NCBI GenBank assembly: GCA_023055505.1
Contig: JALIRH010000004.1
Location: 35,035,502 to 35,099,501, forward strand
DNA length: 64,000 nucleotides
Reading direction: 5' to 3'
Origin: Callipepla californica brunnescens
Taxonomy: Eukaryota > Chordata > Aves > Galliformes > Odontophoridae
A program made the translations under genes and the position numbers. Shown here piece by piece: positions 1 to 11,320 of this stretch (position 1 is the stretch's first letter; each line of letters starts with the position of its first letter). A model generated the notes under the pieces. It was not told the DNA's origin. It worked only from the letters and a program-made list of their open reading frames with translations, and did no database searches.

Positions 1-71
1 TCCTGGAGCGTGGGTCCGTGGGTCCCCGCGCCAGTCATCACGGAACCGGGCCGATCCAGCCCCGTAAACCG
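1..71. promoter_or_regulatory. CpG-rich edge, possible margin of a CpG island
   Basis: Nine CpG dinucleotides fall in the first 71 bases, including CCCGCG at 25-30, in clearly GC-rich sequence. The following kilobases are AT-rich with only scattered CpGs. In bird genomes such a contrast usually marks the edge of an unmethylated promoter island or a GC-rich first exon. The island itself would lie left of the window, so strand, transcription start and gene cannot be told. The only GT that could end an exon here, at 64-65 (CCCC then GTAAAC), is a weak donor. Confidence 0.45.
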
Positions 72-3000
72 TTGACATATTCTTAAAACATTAAGAAGAG
101 GGAGTGGAACAAAAGTGTAAAACGTGTGGGGTGTTTGACCTTGTTTTCATGCAACAAGTGCATCACCCTGTTTTGAAGGTGGTGGTTGCAATTGTTAGTA
201 AGATCTGAAGGTGTTTGTTTTGATGAAATTTTATTCTTTCTTCATCCTTGACAACTATTCACGAATGTGTGTGCTGACAAAAAGTTATGACATGAATAAG
301 GTGTGACTGTGAAGTGAAGGATATATTTCTTGGGTAAGACTTCTGAAAGTCTGGTAAACAAACATGATCAGATTTTTGAGTTTAATACTTGCAACTCTAT
401 ACGTTCCATTTGAAAATTTACAGGTTGTGTATTTATATCAACTGAAAATGTGTCACAAACAAACACTGATATGTTTTTCTTTTTTTTTTTTCCTTGACAA
501 TCTTCAAACCTTTTCTCAAATTCCTTTATCAGAATGATGGAAAGCATGGCTGCATATTTTTCCCTGTTCAGAGCACTGTGTTTAGCCAGTGTATCAAAAT
601 GCATATAATTATTTGCTGTCATTTGAGTCAACACTGCACAGCACTGCTATTCCCATACCCTGGATTTGACTGGCACAGCTCACCAATGTTCTGGGTGTTG
701 CTGAGTGATGGGGGTGTGCTGGAGGGTACTCCTCAGGGAAGCGCTGCTGCCTCTATAGTGTAGTGCAGGGGGCAGCCACACTGTGAGTCGTGCAGGGCTG
801 CAGGTTGGATGTGCCTGAGTAAAAGGAAAAAACCCTGAGAGGCTTCTCAGATCTGCTCGGAGATTTGTCTTCTGTGCTTAGAGAAAAAAGGCCCACAGGC
901 TGGACTTCTGAGCTCTGAAAACAGGGAGGATGAATCTATGGGCAGTTGGAGAGGATAACAAAACATTGTTGGATTTTTAAAGCAAGGAATAAGAATAAAA
1001 TTGTCAATGCATTTTTACAGAAAACTCCTGGGAGTAAAATTTTCATACTTCAGAAACCTCAGCATTCAACAAGCCTTTGCAACATACACTCTTTCTGCCT
1101 TCAGCTAACATGGGTGTTGATGATTTCCTAGTGTTTGATGAGATAATTTGAGGAGGCATAATCTTGCTTCGTTATTCTAATTGTATGTACATTACATTTG
1201 TTTTGCTTTCACCAAGTGCTGAAGGCTGGATGATTCCAGAGGTAAAGAATGTCCAGTCTCCTAAGAAATGGAAACCTGAGTAGGCAATCGGTGTTTCACT
1301 GTTCATGTCTAATCAGCCCCTGCAGATTTCTGGGGCACATTAATAATCAGAAGACTGCTGAGCCTCTAGTTGTGTTGACAGAGACACAGTTTCTTCTAGC
1401 CAAACTCTAGCTTGTACAAACTTTCTGGAGTTCAATGCTTGTCTCTAATTGCAGAGAAAAGACAGCTCTTCTTCAACTCTAGTATCACAGTGGTAGTTAT
1501 GTGTGAGATCTGCTTAGCTCTATTTCAGAAAGAAGCGGGATTGAATGCTGATAAACCACAGGTCTCAGTCTTTGTACTTTGCTTTCCCCACAAAACACCT
1601 TAAGCACCAGGGAGGCTTAAGAATATAGCTAAGAAATAGAGCTGGTCCCAACCCTTCTCTCTAAACTGTAAGAGCCTACCTGCTAAGCTAAAAGTGAGTT
1701 GCCTTTGAAGGTAAACAGAGCAGGAGAACACAGAAACATCTTTAAAAGTTAAAGGTATTTTTTCCATGTACTTCTGAAGGGCTATGCTCTAGGAATTCTG
1801 AAGCTCTGAACTTGAGAAAGAATTAGTTCCATTTTTCTGTAGTGATATTTAATTTGAACTAGATGTCTTGAAACGTGTAAGGTACAACTGACATCTAGCC
1901 AAGCAATTGTGTGTCAATTTATGAGTGGCAGGTTGTAGTAACAGTAACTGAGATGAAATGGTAAGATCAACTTCTTTGCCAGGAAGCCATATGTTACTAG
2001 AAAATAAAAGGGACCATTATCTTAGATTACAAAGTCTGTGGTGTGTTAAGATACAATTAAAATAAATAAATTAAATTACTAGTAGCAAAGGTTTGAAAAA
2101 GACAGAAGTTGATGAAGGCTTTCTGGATTGTATTCTAGTAAAAGTAGAACATTTTCTAAGTTCTTTCTTAAAATTATATAATGGTGTATAGTGTATGTTT
2201 CTAGAGGAAGAGAGTTTAGCCCTGTCTTCAGAGCTGTGTGTCAAGATGTTGCATTTTTTCATGGTGATATGGGTCACTGTTAGTCAGAGAGAAGTAATTA
2301 ACACATCCTTGTTGGCTATTAGATAAATTAATCACGCTTGTGCTGTGTCTGAGAAAATGACTTATAGGCTGTTGATCTCTAGGGAGGAGACATACTGTTT
2401 CTTAATATTTTTAAAGCTTTACATGAATTTATAGCGCAGTACTAATTATGGCCATTTGAAGACATTCATTGAATGATACCAGAGACTTGTAATGATAACA
2501 TCATGATAAGCTCCATGGCAGTGAATCATAACTGTAATTGACTGTCTGGGCCATGGCTGGAAAAATTTCTTGTTATGGATCCTTAAAAACCCTTCAAAAG
2601 TGACAGTAAAGTAAGTGCTGAAAAACCCCATACCTCCCCTAAAATCCTCCTAGACTTCATAATCTATTTGCATTAATGTCCTGTCTACCTCTGTCCTTTC
2701 CCTGATACAGCCACTACAAGGTTCTAGCTTGTTTCCTACCCTTCCAAATAGTGATGAGTTCATTGCCCACTCTTAGTAGGGAGTACTGGTTGTGCACCTT
2801 GAGGTCAGCCCTATTAGCTGTGTTTCCCTTACCTCTTTTAAATGATTCCAGCAGCTGAGAGCACCCATTTTGGCCCTGTCATTTACCCTTCTAAATTTTC
2901 TTGTGCTTCTTAGGGAAGTAGTCTTCTTTTCTGCATGGAGCTGGGGTTCAAATCCTTTGCAGCTTGGCTAGGAAAAATAAAGGCATTTACAACAATGATA

Positions 3001-5597
3001 ATTTTCCAGGGCTGGCTGGGTGAGGCATTTGATTTATCTCATCAGTGCATTGTTCCTAAATTGGGTGGATAGTGAGGGGAGAAGATGAAGCGTTAGCTGA
3101 GGGCTTTGGAGCCTGTGCACTCTGGGTCTCATTTATTCAACTAATGCTTTCACAGGAAAGCCTCCTCTGATTTCAATAGAAGAGGAGCCATAGTGCTGAC
3201 AATATGAAATGATTAATCTCTTCAGAACATGGTCTGGTTGCCACTTCCTCTTGGTCCTGAATCCTTATTATATTTACAAGATATTTAGATCCAGTTTCTT
3301 TATGTGTACTGCTAAGAAGTGTACAGTAAACTTTGCTTGTTGAATTGTCCAGCTGGGTATGGCCTGAAAGGGAAGCATAAGCAATGACCTGCTTGCACCT
3401 TCTATATATTTATGGATAATTCACACTAAATGACTGGAAATGAGAGTTCTAGCAGAACAAAACCTGAACATTAACTGTTTTGATGTGGTGGGTGACTGAT
3501 CTGCTATTACTAGCATCCTGAAAACAAATGGAACTTTTAGTCAGTGAGCATAGAAAGTAGGATTTTTTTTGGAGCTCATAGAAGAATAACAAGCCCACAG
3601 TTATCAGCCTCTGGGCCATGGTAGAGATAGAACTTTGAGCTATCAAGAAATAACAGAGTCAAAATGCAAAAATGATGATATAAACAACCTGTTTGTTCAT
3701 TACTATCTCACTATGCAGCAAGCCAAGTTCACCTTTAAGAGATATGAAATAATATTGAACTGGTGAAGAGGTACAACGCAGCCCTCACGCCTCGCTTCTA
3801 TATAAATAGAACGGTATCTTTTTTTTTTTTTTTTATGGGGCGTTTTTTTGTTGTTTTGTTTAAGTTTCTGTTTGCAGTAATCAAATTCACCCTGAAAAGA
3901 GTAAACTTAACTGATAATGTTTTTCAAAATCCATGTATGAGCTGCTAGTGGGGTTCTACTAATACTGGAAGGAAATAAATCATCAAGAACCAGAAGAAAT
4001 TTTCAAATAGAGGAAAAAAAAAAAAAGATAATAGCTAAAAGATAAAGAGAACATGAAACAATCTAACTTCCACAGTTTGTGGTAATGATGTTATAAAGCT
4101 TTTTATAACCATTTATTACTGGCCTTTATACACAGCAATTAAATCCTTTGCTTGTGAACTATAAAGCTGAGGAAATCTGAAATCAAGATTTTGCTTAGTT
4201 TTACTTAGGTTCCAGTTCTTTTCCTTCCCATAGCACAATCCCAAGCCTTTCACTTAAAGCTGGAGCCACAAAGGATGGAAGTGTTTTCTGGGTTTTAAAA
4301 GGAATTTTTCAATTTGTTTTTTCAGTGCTACATTTCTCCTGACCCTCACCATTGGGCAATTATAGAGCCTAGAAAGAATATTTCTGCTTTATCATGGTAC
4401 TTCAGTACTTTCTTTGTTAAGGCTTCAGGTGCTTATTTCATAACACAGAACCAATGATTCCTACCTGCATGGCCCTTTGTCTGTTCATGTTTTCTGGATC
4501 TGACCTTATTTTGCTACCTTTCTGAAGTGTAATGAGCATCTTTATAGAGTATTCCTAAATGATCAAATACCCATACCAGCTATCTGCAGGTACTACTTCC
4601 AGAGCGCACAAAAAGTGGGTGAGAAATATTAAAAATAAAATAACACAAGGAACTGGAAGAACAAATGAATGTGCGTGTCCATGGGTGAATGCAGAGCTTG
4701 ACTTCCATGGTTTTTGCACTAGAAAGCTGCATTAAACTTTGTACAAGCTGTAGAATGCCTGGATGTTTTAGTCAAGTTCCTCAACACAAATCATTAACAG
4801 CCTATTAATATTTTTTCTTTGTGTGTCCAGCTGGGGTTTCTGATTTATGTGGTAGCAAGAACAACAAAATGGTATTTTTTTTATTTTTTTTTTCTTTCTT
4901 TTGTTTGGTACAAAGACATTTTCTGCTGTTGCCAACTGAAAAGCCCTGATGACTTTGCTGGGTACTTAAGTAAGGATGGTTGCAACCATAGCAATCACAA
5001 AACAGCCTTCTTTTTTCATGCCAGAGGAGCCAGCTGTGATAGAATTCTGTCCAAAAGTAAGCCACAATGTAGGGATGAACTAGCAACCCTACAGATGCTT
5101 CCCTGTTCTCTAGCAATCACATCATTATGACTGTGCTCTAGAAATACCAGCTGGTTACCAAAATGATTGCATGAGATTTGTGCCACATGGACAGCCATAT
5201 AATTGGCATTTTTTTAATGGAATTATGCTGCTATTGTACAATGGAAGAGGGCAGTTAATTGCTATTACATTTCCTCTTGTGAACTGCAAACCATATGCAT
5301 CTAATTCCTGTATTAATTATGAGAAGGATGCAAGAAAGTGGAAAGGTCACAGACCCAATGTGACATCACATTTGTGACAGTAGACATAATTATTTCTTTC
5401 TAGTTAGCAAGCAAAACTTTGTATTATAACTTATTCAGTTACTTATAAATTTTTACACCATTAATTTAATTCCACGGGAAAACTTTACAGCTACTGGTAT
5501 TACAGGTTAACTGGGTTATACAGAGAGAATAATGTGCACTAATTCTTTTTCCTTTCAATATTTCCAAGCTTCTGTAAAAGCTTTCACTCACAAATCA
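72..5597. other. Noncoding interval, no gene recognised
   Basis: AT-rich unique-looking DNA. Positions 640-930 are somewhat richer in G and C but hold no recognisable exon or repeat. A T16 run lies at 3819-3834. Overlapping 103-codon frames on both strands at 4805-5130 have no recognisable domain and look like chance frames. Confidence 0.6.
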
Positions 5598-5780
5598 GAA
5601 TCACAGAATTTTGGGGTTGGGAAAGACCTCTAGAGATCATCTAGTCCAACCCCCCTGCCAAAGGAGCTCCCTATCCCAGGTTGCACAGGTAGGCGTCCAA
5701 GTGAGTTTTAAACATCCCCAGGGAAGGGCACTCCACCATCTCTCTGTGCAGCCTGTGCCAGTGCTCTGCCTCCCTCACCA
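5598..5780 (-). mobile_element. CR1 LINE, 5'-truncated 3' end
   Basis: On the minus strand this reads as the 3' end of a chicken-repeat-1 (CR1) non-LTR retrotransposon. It covers the last part of ORF2 (complement of the segment encoding a HWHRL-REVVESP-like stretch), the short 3' UTR with the conserved TTGGACTAGATGATCTCTAG block, and the ATTCTGTGATTCTG tail. On the plus strand the tail complement AATCACAGAATT is at 5600-5609. The body ends around 5780, which fits CR1's usual 5' truncation. The tail type matches the copies at 18.6, 30.7, 45.2 and 49.5 kb, so these are likely one subfamily. It is not mobile. Confidence 0.93.
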
Positions 5781-8585
5781 CACACATACTGGTACTGAGT
5801 AAACCACCCCATGATCACTCATTTTACATCATTGTTACCATCATCCTGGTAGTATCAGAGATCTGAATGATCTGTACAGATATTTACAAATATTTTCAGT
5901 TTACTTTAGTACTGTGCTATGCCTGTCTCATGTTTTATAATTTTTCGATAATATTGGGTCATTGGATATTTTCATTTACAGAAATGCCTCTTTATACTGT
6001 GCTTTGGGTGTTGAGGGGCCATAGCTCTCTTTAGGGTAAAGCTTTTCTTTACTATTTAATCTTAAGAACTCAGGTTCTAAGAACAGTACGTGCTTGTACT
6101 GTTGCACGCTCTTTATCACTTTTGTATGTAGCCATGCCTTTTAAGGAAGATCTCATGATTCTAGTTAGTATTTTTTTTTCCACTTTGTTATGTTTTGTGA
6201 GACATTTTCCTTTTGAGGGTAAGAGTGAGAAAGCACCAGTGCACAGGACTTGAGTCATTCTGCTCACAGTCTTACTACAAATTGGGTATTATAAGCAAGA
6301 ACTAGAACTCTGTTTTATGGAGTGTGATTAAATTGTTGCGTAGTAGTATTAGCAAGTTCTTGTGTGGATGGCTCAGGCTGTCTCTCACTAGTAGATTTTT
6401 TTATTTTTATTTTCTTATTTTTTGAGTTAGAAAAGAGTTCAATTAATTGAATGTAAATCGCGTGATAATTTTCCCCACGTCTGGATCTACCAATTATAAA
6501 TCTACCAAATATAAAGCTCTTTAGATTGGAAAATACCTCATAAAACTGATTCCTTTTTCCCATCTCAGGTTTCTAGAACTTCATTCATTCTAAAAATGAG
6601 CACTCTTCTACTAAGGCTACGTTTGAGGGAACTGTAAACAGTGTTCAGAGATAGCTGGTTCCAGAGTTTTAATTTAGGAGGTGTCACAAAATGGTGTTAC
6701 AAGTGAATTCTGTGGAGGCAAAGAAGTTAAGATCTTAAATCCATACTGGCAGGAGATTGGAGGCTCTCTTCCCATCACCACTGCAAAGGACCAGTTTAGC
6801 CGTTATTTTAAGAGTCTCAGCACTGGAATGACCAGTGAGGTAACACCTAGCCAGCACTTGTTCATCCTCTTTTTATGTCTTTTTTATGAGCCACAACAGG
6901 ATCCCAGCTCAAAGCTAAGGATCATTGCTTCCAAATGGACCTTTGACAAGTTCAGGGGCTGAGGGGCTAGTGACCTTTAAAAGGAAACCTGGGGAAGACA
7001 AAGAGAGCAGGGGTATGTTGGTTTTTGCCAGCTGAATATGTTAGCACTCTGGAATCAGAGCAGCTGTAATTGAATGTTGTGGGAGAAAGGAACAAAGTAG
7101 AGATGAGCCCACAGGCTGTGCAAGTTTTGTACTGGTTTTGAAACCATCACTTTCAGTGTGCTCTTATGTGAATGTAACCATAAGATTCTTACAAGCAGAG
7201 TTGTTGTACGAACTGGACAGAGATCTGTGGAAGTCTTGTCAGAGCAACACACTGGATTTCAGAGGATCTGTGTATTGAAATAAGTGACCTCAGAAAAAAC
7301 TTTGGATAAAGCAGAACTTCATCTGACTGTAGTCTTCATTCTTCAGTCTGAGACAATATTTCTTTTGTTCCATACTTTATTTCTCCAGTATATGTCATAA
7401 CTTTATTTCTAAACTGGGATGCAAACTTCAGCCCTCTGGAGGCATCCTCTTTTTTTTTCCTGTGTCCTACTCATGGAGTCAGGCTCCTGGGAACAGAGGC
7501 TGTCTAAAAGATATTAGCAGAACTGTGGATTCTTGGGGCTTCTGTGTTTGTGTAATGTAAACAGTCATCTGTTCAAGGTGTCCATCACGTCAGTTCTAAC
7601 CTTAATCTGACCTGAATTTGAAGCCTGCTCCTCAGAGGAACTAAATTTTAATCTACAAATACTTTTGTGTTAACAAATGATTGAAAATGACTGAATCTGA
7701 TACAAGAGTTTTTCATCTTTTCCTTCTTTTCATGTAATTCAACAACCAACCAATGCCCCCTTCTTTATCCTCCTCCTCTCCCCCTCTTGTCTCCTTAGGC
7801 TCTATTTTAGGCAAGTAAAAAGTAAGTGCAGCTTTTCACTGAAAGGCAGCAAAATCCCACCCAGTCAAAATTGATTTCAGTTGAGCAACACCAGTGTAAA
7901 ACTGCAGTGAATCAGGAAGTGAATCAAAATGCACAGATTTGATGGACAAAGAAAGGCACATCAAATGAATGATGTAAATTGGATTAGAGTGATTGCTTTC
8001 CGAAGAACTTGCTGTCAGAATTAGAGAAGTACAAATGGAGGAAACACTGAAAATAGTTCAGTAGAGCAAGGAGAAAAACTGTTATTCATCATCATTCCTT
8101 TACTATTGAATTTGCTGATGTGTGATTCAGAATTTCATTATGCTGTATGTGTTTTTTTTTTTTTTTCTCCGTTTTAAAAAGGAAAAAAAAAGAAAGTGTC
8201 ATAGTTGCACAGTGGAAAGACACTATGGCCTAGGGGGCCTCTGGTCTTGTTTTGAGATCTTGGACTTGCTTGATGTGTGACTGGAAAAAATTTATAGTAA
8301 TTTTGTGTTTCAATTTATCTTCAAAGAAGAATGATGGAAATTAATATTATGTATTTACAAAGCATCTTGAGATTCTGGTGCAAAAAGTGCAGCAAGTCTA
8401 GCATTTTATTATCCCTGTAAAAGTGCATACATTTTAAAAAGCTAGTTTGAGCTATAATTATGCTTACTTAGTATCAGGAGAAAAAAAAACAAACAAAAAA
8501 ACCCAATCATTTTCCAAAATGAAAGAATTGCTTTTTGAATATTTAATGTTTACCTCTCTGTGGAAAATGCTAAGACATGGCTTGA
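5781..8585. other. Noncoding interval, no gene recognised
   Basis: No exon, RNA gene or interspersed repeat was recognised. The only notable simple sequence is a T15 run at 8152-8166, followed by purine-rich sequence to about 8195. Confidence 0.6.
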
Positions 8586-8715
8586 ACCAGTGATTGAGCA
8601 CCTGGTGAGAAGGCAGGGCCAACCCAGGGAAGATCAGGTGCAATCCGACCTTGTTTAAGGGTTGGCAGTGGGGGCAAGAGTGTTTTGTCTGGATATCTCT
8701 GTTTACTCAACAACT
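8586..8715 (+). repeat. Unnamed dispersed repeat, copy 1
   Basis: The segment beginning ACCAGTGATTGAGCACCTGG aligns over roughly 70 bases with the segment starting at 11168. Both have ACCAGTGATTGAGCA(C/T), CTGGTGAG, a GCC(A/C)(A/G)CCC(A/T)GGGA-like block and CAGGTGCAA in the same order. Similarity fades after the CACCTT/GACCTT block, though both continue with GTTGG and TTGG-like words. Two collinear copies in one window indicate an interspersed repeat. I cannot name the family; an LTR fragment is one possibility. The strand is arbitrary and the ends are approximate. Confidence 0.55.
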
Positions 8716-10326
8716 GTGTGGGCTTTCCTAAAGTAAGCAGACTTTTTCTATTTTCCCACACCTATTGCTGTTAACTTTGAGCAGGCTATTCATCACCTTG
8801 CTGCTTCTCCATCTTGTAACAACCTATTTTTCCCCTTCAGTGGTACTGTAATTTACTGCAGTAGCCTCTGAAATTCATATACTCTATTTTGGATTTTTTT
8901 CTACTGCCCTGTGAAGCTGAGACAGTACTCAGTAAGAAAAAAAGCCAGTTAATACCATGGCAAACTATTGGATGAACTGAAGCAGCAGCTTTCTGTGCTG
9001 TTACATCTTTATGCTTTGTGGAGATCTATCTAAAGAAAAATATATCTTAAGAGTAAAAAGATAAATAAAAAAAATCAATCTCCTTGCTGTCTTAAACAGT
9101 CAGTTATCTGTGAACACAGTAATGTTCTGTTTAGCAACACTAACAGAAGACCTGTTTGCTGAAAATTTTTATTGATCAGTGGCCATTTTGACAATCTTAA
9201 AAAATAATAAGACAAAACTAATGAATTGTGGTGGTCAGGATGCAATTTTGATTCAGCTTCTGTGGTAGGAATGTAAAATAGAAAAAGGGATGTAGAGTAA
9301 GAATTTTATTAACCCTGGATTTCTATAGAAAATAAGAGTAGATTGTCTCACCATTGTTTAATTCTCACCTTCACGTTGATCAGGGAGATCCTTTATTGTC
9401 TGCCAGGTACAAAACTGCTCCAAGTCAGCTACCAATGCTGTAGCTTACAAGGGATTTAAAGAAAAAAAAAAAAAAAAGAGGAATATTATACCTCATGAAT
9501 AGTGTTGGAGTACAGAGGGTTTTTTGCGTATAGGAGCCATCATGGGTGAGCTGTGAGTGATGAACTGACCATGCTCTGCCCTGTGACTGCACACCATGGG
9601 GTCCAGATTGGGTGTCTGAACCAGTGTGAATTACTTGATTGTAGGCAGGGTGTGAGTTAAAAGTGTAGAAAATCCTCTTTTGCAATACACAAGAGGATGT
9701 GAGAAAGTATGAAGGTGTAAATTGAAGTCTCCCGTATTAACCTACATCTTTGCCAAAGAAGAAGAGCCAACCTCAGGCTCCTTCACACTCACTAGGACTC
9801 AATCATACCCACTTACCACTGTTCAACTTGACTGATGTAATAAATACGTGATGCACCCCATGAAAGTGCAAAATATTCTGACAGCATCCACCAAGCCCAG
9901 TGACTGAAGTTACTCATGCGTAGCCTATGAATGGTGTGTTGTTAGGATACTCTACCCAATGCTTTGTGCAGCTTCTGTGAAAACGAGCTGTGCTGGCTGA
10001 GGTGAGATGAGTCTATTTTCCCCTCCGGTCAGGGATGCCATCATGATACATTGTGAGGGTAAGGGAGCCAGAGCCCAACACTGGATTGCAATTAAGTCCT
10101 ATTCATCTTAATCTGCCAGTGACCAGAGGAAATATGTATATGGACTTTTTCAGAGATATGTCTTTTGTTTAGGACAACACAGGAAAGAAAGCAAATCTAA
10201 CCAGGTAATTGCATCAGGCAGTGAGCTTTCCACTTTTGTACAGAAAACAAATACCAAGCTCAGTGATAACCAGACTGACCTCAACAGTTTATTTTGGAGT
10301 CTACATCTGTCTTTAAAACCCTTTTG
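8716..10326. other. Noncoding interval, no gene recognised
   Basis: AT-rich sequence with an A16 run at 9462-9477. No exon or interspersed repeat was recognised. Confidence 0.6.
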
Positions 10327-10376
10327 TTTTTTTTCTCTCTCTCTCTTTCTTTCCTTTTTTTTTTTTTTTTTCCCCC
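10327..10376 (+). repeat. 50-nt uninterrupted polypyrimidine tract
   Basis: All fifty bases are C or T. In order they are a T run, (CT)n at about 10334-10346, mixed CTTT units, a T17 run and C5. The tract runs directly into CACAG at 10376-10380. It is a simple repeat that could also serve as a very strong polypyrimidine tract for a 3' splice site. Such homopurine/homopyrimidine stretches can also form triplex (H-) DNA. Confidence 0.8.
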
Positions 10377-10380
10377 ACAG

Positions 10381-10406
10381 CCATGAACAAAGTAGCTAAT
10401 TTCAGG
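10381..10406 (+). other. Candidate 26-nt microexon
   Basis: The unit is bounded on the left by the 50-nt pyrimidine tract ending CCCCCACAG (10372-10380). On the right it is bounded by GTAAGT at 10407-10412, preceded by CAGG, an almost ideal vertebrate 5' splice site. Read from the ATG at 10383, the 24 nt to the donor encode MNKVANFR with no stop. No transcript evidence is available and the sequence is not recognised as part of any gene. Strong splice signals around a 26-nt insert can arise by chance where poly-T tracts are common, so this is a hypothesis rather than an annotated exon. Confidence 0.25.
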
Positions 10407-10640
10407 GTAAGTAAACTAAGTTTATTAGAATCACTGAAGTCAGTGTAGCAGTTCTTTTCAGGTAGTTTTAGATTCTATGTGTTTAGATCCTGCAATTTAA
10501 CCAAAGTATTATTTTCCAAATGGGATTTTTTCTTATTTTTCTCCCTTTTTGTCATAGTCTCCTGAATTTAACTTTGTTAACCAAGAGAAATTGAGTGATA
10601 CAGGAAATAGAAGCTAAGCTCTCTCAACTCTCTCTGTCAT

Positions 10641-10970
10641 TTGACACAATGGCTTTATGGGGAATGTCTGAAGGAGCTGGGATTGTTCAGTCCAGAGAAG
10701 AGGAGGCCGAGGGGAAACATTCCTTTCTATAACTACCTGAAGGGAGGTTGTAGTGAGCTGGGGATCAGCCTCTTCACTCTTGTAACTCGTGATAGGACTA
10801 GAGAGAATGTTTTCAAGTTGCACCAGGGGAGATTCAGGCTGGATGCTAGGAAATACTTCTTTGAAAGAGTGGTCAAGCAGTGTAATGGGCTGCCCAGGGA
10901 GGTGGTGAAGTCACCAACCTTGGGGCTATTTAAAGAATGTTTAGACCTTGTGTTGAGGAACATGGTTTAG
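10641..10970 (+). pseudogene. CR1 ORF2 C-terminal remnant (open frame)
   Basis: A 109-codon open frame with no internal stop. From about residue 10 it matches the extreme C-terminus of CR1 ORF2p, the endonuclease/reverse-transcriptase protein of the LINE. Recognisable landmarks are [15 protein letters not shown] (about 11-25), YNYLKGG (31-37), [20 protein letters not shown] (51-70), [17 protein letters not shown] (73-89) and a closing LVLRNMV before TAG. Both catalytic domains lie far upstream in the family and are absent, so the fragment encodes no enzyme. The ATG at 10641 is in flanking DNA and is not the LINE's own start. The open frame suggests a fairly young insertion or a lucky escape from stops. 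Confidence 0.85.
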
Positions 10971-11056
10971 AGAGGACTATTGGTGATAGGTAGACGGCTG
11001 GACTAGATGATCTCGTATGTTTTTTCCTAGTCTTGGTGATTCTATGATTCTGTGAA
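10645..11056 (+). mobile_element. CR1 LINE, 5'-truncated 3' end
   Basis: A 412-bp 3' fragment of a CR1 LINE. It holds the C-terminal ORF2 coding tail (to the stop at 10968-10970), a short 3' UTR with GGCTGGACTAGATGATCTCG at 10995-11014, and the tail GATTCTATGATTCTGTGA ending at 11056. The tail and internal sequence differ from the 18.6/49.5 kb copies, pointing to another subfamily. The 5' truncation is near 10645. It lies 110 bp upstream of the second copy of the unnamed dispersed repeat. Confidence 0.95.
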
Positions 11057-11165
11057 AAGTTATAACTAACATAATTTCATTAGTTATTATTTAATTATTC
11101 TGGCCTGCTGTATTTTTTTCAGTATGTTTGTATTAACATATGTATGGGAACTGTTTGCTCATACC

Positions 11166-11320
11166 CTTGACCAGTGATTGAGCATCTGGTGAGGGGTATG
11201 ACCAGCCCTGGGAGCACAGGTGCAAGCAGTTCACCTTTGTGACCAAATCTCATGTTGGGGCTTGCAGCTAGAAGGGAAGCATTTCTACTTGGAGATCATT
11301 TTGTTTGGGAGTTTTCCAGC
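11166..11320 (+). repeat. Unnamed dispersed repeat, copy 2
   Basis: It starts TTGACCAGTGATTGAGCATC and matches the 8.6 kb copy in the order ACCAGTGATTGAGC, CTGGTGAG, CCAGCCCTGGGA, CAGGTGCAAGC and TTCACCTT. Beyond about 11245 the two copies drift apart, and the right end (TTTGGGAGTTTTCC near 11308) is a guess. It lies 110 bp downstream of the CR1 ending at 11056. The family is unknown to me. Confidence 0.5.

Noticed and set aside
2945..2955. GGTTCAAATCC, a perfect tRNA B-box-like word
   Set aside because: No A box lies at the right distance upstream, and the flanks cannot fold into acceptor, D and anticodon stems.
4805..5130. Overlapping 103-codon frames on both strands
   Set aside because: Neither shows a domain, codon-like composition or splice context. 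Low-complexity T/A-rich sequence runs through both.
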